DNA from: Acanthosepion lycidas
Taxonomy: Eukaryota > Mollusca > Cephalopoda > Sepiida > Sepiidae
DNA: 64,000 nt
NCBI GenBank assembly: GCA_963932145.1
Contig: OZ010588.1
Span: 103,216,495 to 103,280,494, forward strand
Direction: 5' to 3'
The first letter of the stretch is position 1; the number at the start of each line of letters is the position of its first letter. Both the position numbers and the translations under genes were made by a program. The notes under the pieces are model-generated. The model had not been told where the DNA came from. It was given only the letters and a program-made list of their open reading frames with translations, and did no database searches. Of the stretch, positions 1 to 11,046 are shown one piece after another.

Positions 1-707
1 GTAGATGATGCTGGAACTGATGCTATTGATGTGGATGCTGCTGTTGGGACAACTGATGAAGATGATGCAGTCGACGTGAAAGCTTGATTACTGCTGCTAC
101 TACTCAAGTGGCCATATTTGTCGTCTTCTGGTCCAACTGGTTCAGTTTTTATGCTAGGGCTAATGACAAAACCGGCAGCATTTCCAGACTTGTTTGGAGC
201 TAGTGATGACACCTCTGATTCTTGGCCAAATACTGCAGCTGTATCCTTCTTGACTTGGGCCAGTTCGGCTTCGGAGATTTCTTGCTTGACATCAATGACC
301 TGAGTAGTAATAGATGGGGCAGAGTGCATGGAGGTGGAGATGGTGGAACCGAGCGAAGGAAGAGATGACGTCATGGGAGGAATTGGCATGGTCGTTTGAA
401 TCAAGGGAACATTAGAGAAGGAAGCAACAGCAGCAGAAGCGGTTTGATGCATGTGGTTTGGAAGATGGCTATCACACAACTGTTCAAATTCTTTCATATC
501 CAGTCTCTTGGCAATGATCTTTAGTTGTTCCAAAATGTCACGGTCTAAATCTAAAATGCCATTGTACATGTATTCAGCAAATGCATTTAATGCTTCCGTG
601 CTAACTTCCTCTGGGAAATTCACTTGCAGGAACTTGTGCGACAAAATGTCCGTACTGAACACGGAAAGCAGTTTCGGACACACAGCAGAAAGGACAACCT
701 TGTGCAC
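1..707 (-). CDS. Constant exon 3: C-terminal part of BTB/POZ domain plus Ser/Thr-rich tail (partial)
   Basis: Seen: read on the minus strand from 707, the frame stays open to the window edge (about 235 codons) after a good acceptor (TTTTTCAG). The first residues, VHKVVLSAVCPKLL, are the classic BTB core, and the helical half of the fold continues through SHKFLQVNFPEEV, EYMYNGILDL and KRLDMKEFEQLC. A low-complexity Ser/Thr/Pro tail follows, with two psi-K-x-E motifs: VKQE at 279-290 and IKTE at 141-152. Known: BTB domains mediate dimerisation and recruit corepressors or cullin-3 ligases, usually in nuclear transcription factors. Inferred: this is the common C-terminal module for all variable exons upstream. 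The acceptor phase (0) matches the donor of the exon at 972-1293. The 3' end is outside the window, so further exons and the stop codon cannot be described. The plus-strand open frame over 451-711 is its antisense shadow. Confidence 0.92.
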   Translation of the reverse strand, partial: MHKVVLSAVCPKLLSVFSTDILSHKFLQVNFPEEVSTEALNAFAEYMYNGILDLDRDILEQLKIIAKRLDMKEFEQLCDSHLPNHMHQTASAAVASFSNVPLIQTTMPIPPMTSSLPSLGSTISTSMHSAPSITTQVIDVKQEISEAELAQVKKDTAAVFGQESEVSSLAPNKSGNAAGFVISPSIKTEPVGPEDDKYGHLSSSSSNQAFTSTASSSSVVPTAASTSIASVPASS

Positions 708-971
708 CTGAAAAACATACAGGACAAAAGACTTATTTCTTTCATCAAGTGGACAATATTTAAAAGATGAGACCTAGAAAAACAATTTCTTGATGACAAT
801 ATAGAAATATAGAACAGAATATCTACAAGTGTGTATACATATACACGCACACACACACATACACACACACAGTCAAATAAGGCAAGGTTAACAGTACAAT
901 CTCTTCACTCAGCAAATTCTACAGAATGTTTTTTTTTTTGGGGGGGGTGTACAGTAAGGCAACCAACTTAC

Positions 972-1293
972 CATGACAGTCGATGATCCATTGCCTATAC
1001 CTGCATCACATAACTTTCCACTTTTCCAGAGAGAGGCCAGATTAGACATGACACAACGTTGATGATCTGCGACAACAAATATTCGTTTTTCCCGGGGTCG
1101 AGGCTTTTCTACAGGCTTTGGCTTAGCCACTGTGACCTGGACTGGGGGTGCCAACACTTGCACTTGCCTTGGCGCTGTTTGGACAGGTGCAGGAGGTGGG
1201 GCTGAAACCTGCAAGTGTTGTTGCACTTGCATTTGTGAAGGAACCTGCAGAGGTGGAGCAGCCACCTGGGCTGATTGGGCTGCAGCCATTTGC
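972..1293 (-). CDS. Constant exon 2: P/Q/V-rich linker and N-terminal part of the BTB domain
   Basis: Seen: the acceptor is TCTAG before GCAAATGG, preceded by a long poly-T tract, and the donor is ATG|GTAAGT at 971/970. The first base completes an AGG codon begun in the preceding exon (phase 2), giving R-Q-M-A-A-A-Q. About 70 residues rich in Ala, Pro, Gln and Val follow (for example QVQQHLQVSAPPPAPVQ), then a basic KPRPREKR stretch. The start of a BTB domain comes last: DHQRCVMSNLASLWKSGKL, then CDAGIGNGSSTVM. The exon ends in phase 0 and runs straight into VHKVVLSA of the next exon, rebuilding a contiguous BTB domain. An internal ATG at 1289 (MAAAQSAQ) could start a BTB-only protein if a promoter lies nearby, but nothing here proves that. 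The basic run could act as a nuclear localisation signal (inference). Confidence 0.9.
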
Positions 1294-1549
1294 CTAGAAA
1301 AAAAAAAAAAAAAAAAAAAAAATTTTTTTACATCACCTCAATTTCTTCTACAAGAAAGATAACTGACATTATCTCAAGAATCACAGCTCAAAATTGACAA
1401 AGATTGCAAGACTTAGTAAAATATACTAAAGGAAAGCAAAGTGTTTCAATCATAAATGCTGCTTTAGTTTATTGCTGCAACAAAGTACAAGAGAAAATTA
1501 ACCAATGAAGCTTAGAAATGCTGTTGAATGGAGAAGAAAAAGAACTGAC

Positions 1550-1785
1550 CTTCTCTCTTCAAAGCGTCTGTTTTCAAATCGCCTTTCCTGAAAGCGTTGC
1601 TCATCAAAACGTCTTTCATCAAATCTTCTATCATCAAGCTGTTTCTTTTGCAATTTGGGAGCAGTTGGCTGTGGAGGAGAGTCATCAGGAATCAGCACAG
1701 TCTCAGAAGAGACTGTTGCAGTAGCTATTTTCTTCCTGCGGCTGTTTTCTGGTTTACCAGAGTAACCTTGATTTGATGGTCCAGC
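1550..1785 (-). CDS. Constant exon 1: linker with tandem R-R-F-x-E-R repeat, common splice acceptor
   Basis: Seen: the acceptor is CTGTTAATAG before GCTGGACC and the donor is AGAAG|GTCAGT. The exon is 236 nt, entering in phase 0 and leaving in phase 2, which fits the next exon. The product begins AGPSNQGYSGKPENSRRKK, with a basic patch, then an acidic/proline stretch (LIPDDSPPQPTAP). It ends in about five imperfect copies of a charged hexamer around R-R-F-[DEQ]-E-R (for example DDRRFDERRFDEQRFQER). There is no ATG in frame near the start, so it must be joined to something upstream. Inferred: this is the common acceptor to which every phase-0 variable exon is spliced. The repeat is probably a helical or flexible charged spacer between the DNA-binding domain and the BTB domain. 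I do not recognise it as a known domain. Confidence 0.85.
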
Positions 1786-2051
1786 CTATTAACAGAGGCC
1801 AAAAGAAGATGCATTAAACATAGAAGTTTCCAAATTTTTAAATTCATTGGGAGACAATCTATTGTTGGCCTGATATTTAGACCAAACAATTTTCTGCTTA
1901 TCATTAAGCAACAAACAAAATTATCAATTCTTTCATTTATTTTTAATAGTGCATCCATTATATAAATTTCTTATACCTTCTGCAATATAAGGAAAAATAC
2001 CAAACATCATTTATAAAATTCAAAATTATGTATCTAACTTTAGATTATGAA

Positions 2052-2053
<2 letters not shown>

Positions 2054-2117
<64 letters not shown>
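2054..2117. repeat. (TA)n microsatellite
   Basis: Uninterrupted alternating TA run of about 64 bases in the intron upstream of the constant exons. Likely length-variable between individuals. Confidence 0.95.
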
Positions 2118-2119
<2 letters not shown>

Positions 2120-2570
2120 CCTACAACTATTTAAGCTATTTTTCTGTCAAAACTTGATTGTAATACTACACACAAATGTATTTTTTTTTTTTTTTTTAAG
2201 TAAATTCTGTAGAATTTCAGGATCTTTATGCATTTATTTACTAGTGTATGTAATTGCCAAGAAATTAAGGAAAACAAAATGGAAAAAGCTCGTCTGGTCT
2301 TTCTTTTAAATTTTCTATGCCATTTTTAACTGTTCAATTCTATCATTATTAGCTTTATGATAAAGTTTGGGAACTTGTCATATTCTACAATTGTAAATAA
2401 AGACTGAATGATTTTCTTTTGAAATTGATCAGCATTCTTTTAACATATGCAAGCAAAATATTTGCCATTTTAAATATTAACAATATTTGTCATCAAAGAA
2501 GCAATAGAATAATTTATTGGAAGATTAACAAAAAGAACAAACTGTCTTTATTCTAAGTCAAACACACACT

Positions 2571-2618
2571 GTGTGTGTGTGTGTGTATGTGTGTGTGTGT
2601 ATGTGTGTGTGTGTGTAT
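2571..2618. repeat. (GT)n microsatellite
   Basis: Run of GT dinucleotides with a few AT interruptions, preceded by a short ACACAC stretch. Confidence 0.95.
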
Positions 2619-2912
2619 ATACACGCACACATGCGCAAAGATTCACTTTAAGACAGCATCCCCATAATGTTATTAATATCAATAAAGCATTCACCCATTC
2701 TTTTAGTGCAGCTTATTTTACTGACAGGCAAAGTGCTGGGATTGATAGCAATTGTTTAGTAAGTGTACTTTCAACATAAACACCTGAATGTGCAAAATCA
2801 ATGCTGGTTTTGAGAGTGAATTATGTAATAATACCCTTTCAGGCAAAGGAGTTTCCAAGTTGTTATTTGAATTTAAGGAAAGCTCTACAATTGGCTGAGC
2901 AACATTTTGGAG

Positions 2913-2950
<38 letters not shown>

Positions 2951-4171
2951 ACTGGAGCATTTAAATTCTCCAAGGACCTATGCTGCCTTACAAAAAAAGA
3001 AAAAAGAAAAAGAAAAAACAAAACAAACACTCAATACAAGGCCCAAGATCTACCCAAGGTAGAGGGTTACTGCATGGAGCTGTATTAGCATAAGGACAAG
3101 CATTTGGAATATAGAGTTGAAGTAGACTTAAGGAACCAGAAATGCAAGACCGGGGAGGAGTGTGAACAGGATAAGCACTTATAACCAAAACAAATTTACC
3201 AAAATTTCATAAAATTAAGTAAGTGTGTGTGGGTGAGGGAACAGATGTAAAATTAATACTCTCAATTTATATATTTTTAATCCTTTTTAGAAGCTTAAAT
3301 TTTTTTTGTTTCAGCAAGTGACCATAAATATGGGGAAATTTGAGTCTGAAAAAACACTGTTTTAAAAACTTTTGCACATGTTAGATAATTGCCAAATTTT
3401 AATGAAACTTTCAGGATTTATTCACAAATGAATAAATAGTTTAAAAAATCTTTAAGATTTTGATAAAATCTTTCTTTTTTTTTTCAAAATGTATTTTTAG
3501 AATACTATCAACTTTATACTATTTCACCTGAGCAATTTCTGACTTTGGAGGAAAAAAGCAAACATTTATTTAAGGAAATATTTACATTGTTAACCAATTT
3601 TGCTCTCCTAGCGTTTTTTAGTCATTTAATTATTTTTGAATTTTTGAGTCTGGACTTCAAAACATTTTGAATAAAAATAAATTTACTATAAGAAGTCAGA
3701 TGTAGAAAAATAAACAAGGGACCATCTTGACAACACTGCAAGCATATGACAAAAATACACAATTATTAATAATCATGAGTTAAAGAATGTGAGGCTGTAA
3801 TAAATAGTTGCTGGGTAGGTAATAATCTTTATAAATATCTATTTAAGAAGAATTTTAGAAAACTATCAAACTACGCCATCTCTTGGTCGACCAGGATAAA
3901 GAGAAAACCAAGGGAAGTAAGCGAAGACATTCAGGCAATCATACTTATAATATTCCCCAATTAACACGAGTTTATATTTTACGTCTTATTGTGGCAGCCA
4001 ACACAACTCGGACCTCATTAATGGCTACATTCAATGCAACCTAACAAGCGTGTAAAAGAAAGTTTATTTTTGCGTAATTTTTTTTTTTTTTTTTACTGCT
4101 GTACCTGTTTCCCTTATTGACCGAATGCGCATGATCAATTCCGCCCTTTACACTCATTGGCCAGTTGACTA

Positions 4172-4218
<47 letters not shown>

Positions 4219-4831
4219 CATAATAGTCGAGAAAGAGACGGATGTAAAATTTGTAAATAGTAAAATTCTAAAATACCTATTTTTGCGTGTGTTATAAAAA
4301 AAAAAAAAAAAAAATTTAATAGAAAAATAATGCACAGTGACCGGTAATTTGAGAGAATTAAAAAAAAAAAAAATGTCGGTAATGTTTACCAAAAAAAGTC
4401 AAATTACTTATTTTTATTTTCAAAATTTAAAATGCCATAATTGTTATTACAAAAAAAAAAAAAAAAAAAAAAAAAAAATGAAGTGTTACAAATTACGTCA
4501 TTAAATTAGATTACTTTGTTCAAAATCAGATGAAATACCAGCTTCAAACTTGAGGTCTATCTCCTTTTCGTTTCCTTAACCGTAACGGAAAAGTATTATT
4601 TCTATTATTACACGTCTAACGAGTCAAGATACAGGTCACATAGATGCTAACAGCAAACAACCCCAAGAGGAGCGCGGAAAAAAATAAAAAATAAAATAAT
4701 ATTAGCGAATGTGGAATGAAATCGAAACATGAAGTGCTCTCAGGATTTTATTTATTTTAACGTTTTCATTTAATTATCATCATCATCATGTCCCGTCTCC
4801 CAAGATTCGTTGTAAAAACGAATCTACTTAC

Positions 4832-5320
4832 CTTTAAACTCTGAGCTACACACTTGGAATGAAGTTCAGACTTTTCATGAAGAAGCAGTTTACTCTTCCT
4901 ATGACAGGAGCCTAGATCAACATTGCCCTGGACCCACGGATTCTTCAGAGATGATCTTGTACTAGAAAACCAATACTTCTGGCAGACAGCACAACTGGCC
5001 AGTGGATTTTGGTTTGGCCGCAGTTGGACTAACAGCCACGGGTAGGTTTTCTGCAACTGATTCAGTGAACTTAATGTGCTTTTCGTGTACCTGACCACAG
5101 TGTCGGTTCGAAATGAGGAAACACCAACCTTGGATACAGCGACCCGGTGGGACAAAGATCCAGCATCATTAGTATTATTATGTTTATCATCTTTTTTATA
5201 GTTGCCGCAAGTGACACTGCTGAGCAATGCTTTTCGACTGAGAAGATGAGGAGGTGACTTTCCCCAACGTTGGTTACTGCGATTAGTAGTAGTAATATTA
5301 ACAGTATTTCTGCTGTCCAT
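4832..5320 (-). CDS. Variable exon: BED/TTF-like zinc finger
   Basis: Seen: the ATG is at 5320 and the frame of 163 codons ends at the strong donor AAAG|GTAAGTAG in phase 0 (..AQSLK). The N-terminal half is polar and low in order. The C-terminal half has PWLLVQLR, then the pair C-x2-C in SCAVCQKYWF, then GNVDLGSCHRKSKLLLH and a final HEKSELH. Known: C-x2-C followed about 35-45 residues later by H-x5-H, with a conserved W and a basic KSKLxxH stretch, resembles the TTF-type/BED-like fingers at the N-terminus of hAT-type transposase derivatives. Inferred: it supplies a DNA-binding module to the BTB protein. It is the variable exon closest to the constant exons. Family assignment is by eye, and another C2H2-like zinc domain is possible. 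Confidence 0.7.
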
Positions 5321-5713
5321 TTCATGTGATTAATAGTCGCATCCACTAGGTCACTTGCTAAAACAGACAGAATGAGTGAGAGACACGTAGACTGGAGGGA
5401 GGCCAACGAACAGATGAATGCAGTTTTACTGCAGCTGAAGAACTACTATATGATAGCATTTCCAATATGATAGAAGCACTACATAAAAATGGAAAATTAA
5501 TATTATTTAGCTTTGCTTATTTCTTTAATAGCGCCACATAACCTAGGATAATTAAAAAGATAATAATAAATAGACTATAGGTCTTGTTCTTCAAGAATTA
5601 CGCATAGAAAGAGAAAAGTCGTCGGCACTGTATTTTTTCTGTTCTTCTTGTGATAAACTTGACGATGAGAAATTGGTTTTGCACATGACGATATCCTTTC
5701 TTTCACGACTTAC
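5321..5713. other. Spacer between variable exons; probable promoter/5' UTR of the BED-like exon
   Basis: About 390 bases with no coding support. A minus-strand open frame overlapping 5071-5406 runs in the wrong frame relative to the 4832-5320 exon and shows no domain. No clear TATA or E-box element is seen. Confidence 0.4.
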
Positions 5714-6175
5714 CCGACGACAGAATTCTCGTTGTTGTTGTTGGTGGTCGGCCACGCGAGGGTGAGAAAATGATGAAACTATTCGAGTTGAACAATCGGC
5801 CGGGAAATTTCCATAAGTAGGCGAACGAGAATCATTAGTAGAAGTAGTTGTAGAGGTGGTCACTTCCAGAATGGTTGATTGGTCATCAAATAAATTCTTC
5901 CTTCTACAGAAATCAATTATTGGCGGGATTTTACCCTGAATATCGCAAGATGACTCATTTTTTGGTAAATTGCGCTCGCAGAAATCTTCAACACCGGCAA
6001 CACAATTCCGAATTTGATTAATAATTGATTTTATAATAGGCTCACAAAATTTGTGCTTTGTCTGCAGATGCTTGGGCAGGTTTCGAAATTTGCTGATAGT
6101 AACAAGGCACGATCTGACTGGACAGTCAACCCTCTCTTCTGAACGTGGCCCTTTGAATTTACGAACAAAAACCAT
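5714..6175 (-). CDS. Variable exon: single C2H2-like zinc finger
   Basis: Seen: the start at 6175 (MVFVRKFKG) is chosen because it directly precedes the finger. An in-frame ATG at 6217 would add 14 residues. The frame ends at the donor CGG|GTAAGT in phase 0 (..REFCRR). Residues near 16-42 carry C-x4-C-x12-H-x4-H (VDCPVRSC to HLQTKH), a slightly atypical C2H2 finger with x4 between the cysteines. The rest is Ser/Thr- and Gln-rich (TTSTTTSTND, HQQQQREF) with scattered Cys in DFCERNL and DFCRRKN. Known: isolated C2H2 fingers bind DNA, often together with dimerisation such as a BTB domain provides. Inferred: it is a first exon of the BTB gene. It encodes no transposase-like domain, unlike most of its neighbours. 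Confidence 0.72.
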
Positions 6176-7066
6176 TACAAGGATCTGCAAGCAATTACTG
6201 ACGGTATTTAGTAGCAAAGCGGAAAATGACTGTCTATAGCAATATTTGTTTATATATTAAGAGAAAGAGAAAAAACCGAAATGTATGAAGAGGAGAAATA
6301 AGGAAAGGAAAGAAAAGAAAAACAAACAAACTAATAATGAATCCGAATTGTTTTAAGATGGCGTCGAACGTTGTTAGCGTTAATGTTTATACTCTCCTCC
6401 TATCAAGGCAAAGACAGTATTAACTGCTACTGCTACTGCAATTGTATCTGGCCGTCTGTCAGTCTTCTCCGACATGAAATGATCGACTCAGCAGTAGCAG
6501 TAAAGGAGAGAAAGAAGAAAAATAATAAAGGAAAAGGTCGCTCCCACATAGAGTACCAATTTTATGGTGCAGCATAAGTGTTGTTAGGAGACATACAGCA
6601 ATCATTCATAACAAGGATGAGATAAATCACAAATAGTCGAACTGTGTTTGTTCGAAACAATATTGCACTTTCGAAAGATTGTATCCTGCTCCAACTTAAA
6701 TACGGAAAACCTTACGCCAAACCGAATTACCGAACACTCCAGAATAGCAATTATAATAATACTACGCCTATTGTAAAACGGTAAAGAAACACATGAAAGA
6801 GTGTGTGTTGTGTTTTCTTTAAAACTTTTTACAATCTTCAATTTTTAAGAAGTTTACTTGTTAGAATGGGAGGGGCTTTCCCATCATTTATATAACCATA
6901 AAAAAATACTATCTTAACCAAACCTTTTTTTTAAACCAAGAAACCCTAAGAAAAAAATACTGTAGATAAAACAAATTAAATATCGGATCAACAAACATTT
7001 TCACAAAAAGTGTGAGAAACAAAATATTGACGATCATTCCAATATTGTAAAAATGAAAAGACCAAC
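6176..7066. other. Spacer; promoter-like motif upstream of the C2H2 exon
   Basis: Coding support is absent. A YY1-type core (AAGATGGCG) lies at 6356-6364, about 180 bases upstream of the ATG at 6175, in a locally less AT-rich stretch, so this may be the first-exon promoter. The rest is AT-rich. The small open frames at 6371-6577 (+) and 6602-6841 (-) have no domain and are considered chance. Confidence 0.4.
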
Positions 7067-8110
7067 CTGTATGTTATTTTTCTTTTTGTAATCATACCAT
7101 TTATGCATGTCGAAAGCTACTCTATTCCGAGATTGTTTTGGTAAATCCATGTTGTAGATACGCAGAGTGGATACACTTGTGGTTCTTAGACAATGGTTCG
7201 TATAAGTCTGTGAACAACCAACTTCTCGAGAGATTTCTCTCATTCGAGTACCAAGCGTGTTCTTTCCAACCGGCATATTGTCATACCAAATAATTTCATC
7301 TTTACCTACATTCTGCTTCCCTCGTTGCCAGAACGCATCGCACATGGGATTCAAGAGTTTCACATATTTTTTAAAGGAAGCGAGTGGACACCATTTACTG
7401 CCAGGGATTTCGTACATACGCATCTCCCCATCGCCAGTTTCGGACCCGTCTTCTGTACGAAGAGTCACATATTCTAAACCCTGGGCTGACACCTCGACAC
7501 GGAAGTCGACTTTTGTTATCTCTCGCAGATTATCCCGACCCCTGTTACATAAATGAAGCATCAAGTCGATAAAAACTTTGTTTTGTAAACCACGGGGTGT
7601 ACTCTGATCCAGTGCAGAAGAAGCCATAATTTTTTGCATATCTTCTTCAGTGATAGGATTCTTTCTTTTTATAGCATCTTTTCCCATCGCCTTTAATTTA
7701 ACTAAAATTATGCTAAACACTTCATTTGCCTCTTTAAATTGTTCGTCTGTGATTATATCCAAACGAGACATCTTCTTGAAGTGACGTTGCAACCCATAAC
7801 GGAGGGTAATCATAGATTTCCTCGCGTACAGCTTGCCGCTAACCTGTCTCACTTCGGTGTAGAATTTGCGGAGGAAGCTGCATAATTCAAGAGCAGGTTT
7901 TCTTTCTAAAGCAGAAAGCGAAGTGTGTTGCGATCGACAATAGTCTTTTAAAATCTTGACAGCACTTTTAATAATGTTCTGTGTGCGTACAGATTCTTCT
8001 AAATCTATAAGTTCCACCACAGTGCCGTTAGCATTAGGCAGATGCCGTGCCCCCGTCTCCGACGGCTTCTGTTCGCCTGGGTTTACGTCAGATGAACTAT
8101 TCGACGCCAT
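7067..8110 (-). CDS. Variable exon: DUF3504 (Crypton-derived tyrosine-recombinase-like) domain
   Basis: Seen: the ATG is at 8110 and 348 codons end at the donor ATACAG|GTTGGT in phase 0 (..NNIQ). Residues about 40-130 form a helical SAM-like N-terminal region (LCSFLRKFYTEVR, ITLRYGLQRHFKK). About 170-305 resemble the DUF3504 catalytic-like fold, with NKVFIDLMLHLCNRGRDNLR, the SKWCPLASFKKYV segment and TNHCLRTTSVSTLR, the H-x2-R box of tyrosine recombinases. Known: DUF3504 occurs in domesticated Crypton derivatives such as QRICH1, the ZMYM2/3/4 group and KCTD1-related genes, where it is thought to bind DNA or protein without recombining. Odd: the domain stops soon after the H-x2-R box, so the region that normally carries the nucleophilic tyrosine looks truncated. 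A sister exon lies at 45166-46224. Confidence 0.88.
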
Positions 8111-9044
8111 ATTTGCACTATATCACTTAACAACAACGATAACAACAGATGTAACTAATCAGACAAACTATCGTGGATAGTAAATAATACATGTCAATAA
8201 CATAAGTGAAATATATTTATCCACTTTTAAATAACTTTCATGAAGTGCAATTTAAATCTACCAAGCCCAGGGGAAAATAGCACTGTGCGAGAGAAATATC
8301 TGGAGTCTGTCGGTTTATGGTTGTAATAAAAAAATAGTACAATTAAAGAACTATTTATTTACAGGAGAACGTGCTGTTATTTAAAAAAGAAAAATCGAAA
8401 TATAGTCACTAAACAGCTTTGGTATTGACTATTTTCTTTTACTTATTTCCCGTTCGTCTTGCTATAAGTTGACGGCCATCTTGTGCATGGCATATACTTA
8501 TTCCCATGGGGAACAGTGGACTATTGACCGACACTGGGGATGTCACGTGACGCGTCAGCAACCAATGAGAAGGCTGATAGTCCTAAGCTGGCTATTAAAA
8601 CAGCTGCTAAATGCTAGGCAGAAGGATTTAGCTGCTTAGCAATAGAAAAACAACGGTACAATATTTAGTTGGAGAGATTGAAAATAGCTTCTTTGTCTTC
8701 GTCATTTGATGACGACTATGGCTGCTGCTACTACTACAAATAGCTAAACAAAGACTGGCAACATAATCCATGCCTATTAAAAATAAACATATCAAGCACA
8801 TCAATAAGTGAAAAATGTATTAAATTTTTCAACATGGAATTTGAAATGACAAAATAAATTTAAATTTGTAAGATTTCCACGCAATTTACACAACTGAAAA
8901 AAAGTTAATTTCAGATGTTTTATGTAATTTTAAGATTACTCATTTTCAAACACAAAAAATGCATTAATTTTGAAAGGATTTTTGCAATTAGAAAAATAAT
9001 CTCCTGTAAAGAGAATGAGCACAAAATATTTAAAAATAAATAAC
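8111..9044. other. Spacer with probable promoter of the DUF3504 exon
   Basis: No exon is supported. A region of more balanced composition at 8455-8640 contains the palindrome GTCACGTGAC, a CCAATGAG element, and ACGCGTCA. From 8760 to 9040 it is plain AT-rich intron. Confidence 0.5.
8542..8551. promoter_or_regulatory. E-box palindrome GTCACGTGAC
   Basis: Perfect 10-base palindrome with a CACGTG core, a USF/MITF/TFE-type site, about 430 bases upstream of the DUF3504 first exon. The same 10-mer occurs upstream of two THAP exons in this window (11633, 58193). Confidence 0.55.
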
Positions 9045-9317
9045 CTGATAACTTCCTAATAGTGGAATGGGATCTGGATGCTTCGGTGTAGGTCCATTTC
9101 TCCCGACAAAATGCAGGCTACAAATATAAGTCCATGGTTTGACATTATTCACAGTAAAATTAACTCTGCCACAAGCCATTACCCAACGTTCACATCGAGC
9201 TAAGTCGCTGCGAGGTTTTGGAAAAGGTAGCCACCAAACTCCTTTCATTTCGGGCCTGTGGGGATAACGACTGTCGTTTGTACACGTCCCGTAACTACAG
9301 TGACGATTTGCAACCAT
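9045..9317 (-). CDS. Variable exon: complete THAP domain (PFPKP subtype)
   Basis: Seen: the ATG is at 9317 and 91 codons end at the donor TATCAG|GTTATT in phase 0 (..LLGSYQ). The C2CH zinc ligands are all present: C7, C12, C66 and H69 (HCSYGTC, then YICSLHF). The subtype signature SRYPHRP, LPFPKPRSDL and HPDPIP is visible. Known: THAP is an about 80-90-residue zinc-dependent DNA-binding domain shared with P-element transposase. Notable: this exon carries in one piece the same HFVGRNGPTPKHPDP segment that four other exons of this subtype (47301, 54470, 57829, 59535) lack and must borrow from the shared exon at 33773-33868. It may therefore be the intronless or fused form. Inferred: it splices directly to constant exon 1. 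Confidence 0.9.
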
Positions 9318-11046
9318 TATTAATTAGTTTAATTATTAGATTAAATAAAATAAAAATTATGACTACCTATGGTTCAATGAAACGAGGAGGAGTGATATAC
9401 AGTTCTACTTTTTACAGGAGACCAGATTTCATTGCTTTATCTTGAGTCAAAAATTGGACAAATTAGAGCAAATCAATATTTCACAATTTACAAATATTTA
9501 TCCCTTAACTTCATTTAAATACATTCTAATAATACGATGAAAAAGTTGTATTTAACAAATTTTACATTAACCGTAATCAACTTGAAAATATCGAGTTTTA
9601 GAGACAATAGCGGTCGGTCGTTTGTCCTAACACTTAAAAAAAAAAAAAAAATCTATGTTCATAGGACAGACATTATTATTATATTATTATTATTATTATC
9701 GTGTACAAATACAAAGCTTACATGAGGATTACAAAACGAATATGAATAATTGTTGAAAAATTTCTAATATTGTAAACTAAAGAGATTAATGTTGTAGGAA
9801 AAAAAAAAAAAAAACGTCACATTGTGGAGGTTGCCGTATAACAAGTTACATAAGGGAGACAAACTGTATTAATTCATCGAAAAGAATTGATTTGCATTTT
9901 TAACTTTACATTGAAAGAAGTGATCACACGCAATCGAAATAAATTTCGTTAATTTTCAACTTAAACTGTTAAAACCATTTCAGTTGATATAAGTAACGCA
10001 AGCAAAACTATATATGGCGGCTATGAGGAAGCAGCAGGAGCGCCCCCTCCCTTTCTAACAACCAAGATAGTGGGAAGCAACACAAAACGGAAGAGTCGCC
10101 TTTTCTTCACTACTACTAAAAATATACTGAATACAGTCAAGTATTGAGACCAATTTAATAATAATGCTGTAACAAAATGTAAGGATGTTAGAGCGCTTAA
10201 AACAACGCCACTAACAAATATTCAAATGGCAAAATGGGCACTATAGACACTGCTATTATTTGAACGAAGTATTTGAATAGGAGATTGGTCTCCTAAAGTC
10301 TCTGTGACTCTCAAGTGGCAATTTCTCTCTAAAGCACACACACAAACAAAAAAAAAACACCACCACCCAAAAACCCAAAACAAAATAGGAACTTGCATCG
10401 AAAACAATCAATGTTTGAGATTTAATTAAATGTAAATATATAAGACTATTAGTATTCAATTGTTTAATTTTTTTTTTTACAACAGGTAACTAAAACATGA
10501 CAAAAGTTGTTTCATAAATAGAGGGGAAAAATCAGCAAGAAATTCAATTATGATGGCTTTAACACGAAATAAGTTGTAGAATAAGAATAACATGGTTTAA
10601 GACACCTGACCTGGAAACAACCTGCCGGTTTTGGCAACGTAATCAAGTCAACAGTTACGAAAACAGATGCCCACTCCTCCCCAACAACATTCATGTAAGA
10701 CAGAAAAAAATGAACATTTGACAGTAAATCGATAAAAAAAAAAGGATATGTTCTACTTATTGTAGTGAATGACAAAAACACTTTGCGTTTAAAGGCGTCC
10801 TTCAATAGTTCTTAGAATAAAAAGTGTAATAGTAACTGTCATTAAATTACCTTTTTGAGTAAGAACTAAATTCATGCATGCAACAAAGTCTTGGAAGTGT
10901 AATAATTAAACACTTCTCTTTAATTTTCTGAACATCGCTATACTCACCCCCTTACAACGTTTGGGGTTGGGATTCCGTACGCTGCCTCTAAACTGTTTCT
11001 CTTCAGAAACAGCACGGAAGGCATAAGTGTAGAAATACAAACTTAC
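9318..11046. other. Spacer; no exon seen
   Basis: AT-rich sequence with A-runs (9634-9650, 9798-9814). About 10010-10100 is more GC-rich (AGCGCCCCCTCC) and could be promoter-like, but there is no coding frame with a domain. The minus-strand open frames at 10222-10805 are low-complexity and unsupported. Confidence 0.4.

Larger units (their letters stand above)
1786..4831. other. Intron between constant and variable exons; repeats only
   Basis: No coding exon is supported here. The stretch holds a long (TA)n run, a (GT)n run, poly-A tracts near 2920-2946, 4173-4216 and 4451-4478, and a fragment of a dispersed repeat at about 3387-3440. Around 3870-4160 base composition is less AT-biased, with an inverted CCAAT (ATTGG) and a TGCGCATG core near 4126. 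This might be a promoter for a transcript starting just upstream of the constant exons, but that is weak. Confidence 0.5.

Noticed and set aside
451..711. Plus-strand open frame at the window start
   Set aside because: Antisense shadow of constant exon 3. The minus strand reads a clean BTB domain with proper splice sites.
1132..1362. Plus-strand Cys/Thr-rich frame
   Set aside because: Antisense of the P/Q/V-rich constant exon 2; no domain.
5071..5406. Minus-strand frame overlapping the BED-like exon
   Set aside because: Different frame from the exon that has the zinc motif and the donor; hydrophobic start is by chance.
10222..10805. Several minus-strand frames
   Set aside because: Low-complexity, no donor in phase 0, no domain; composition equals intron background.
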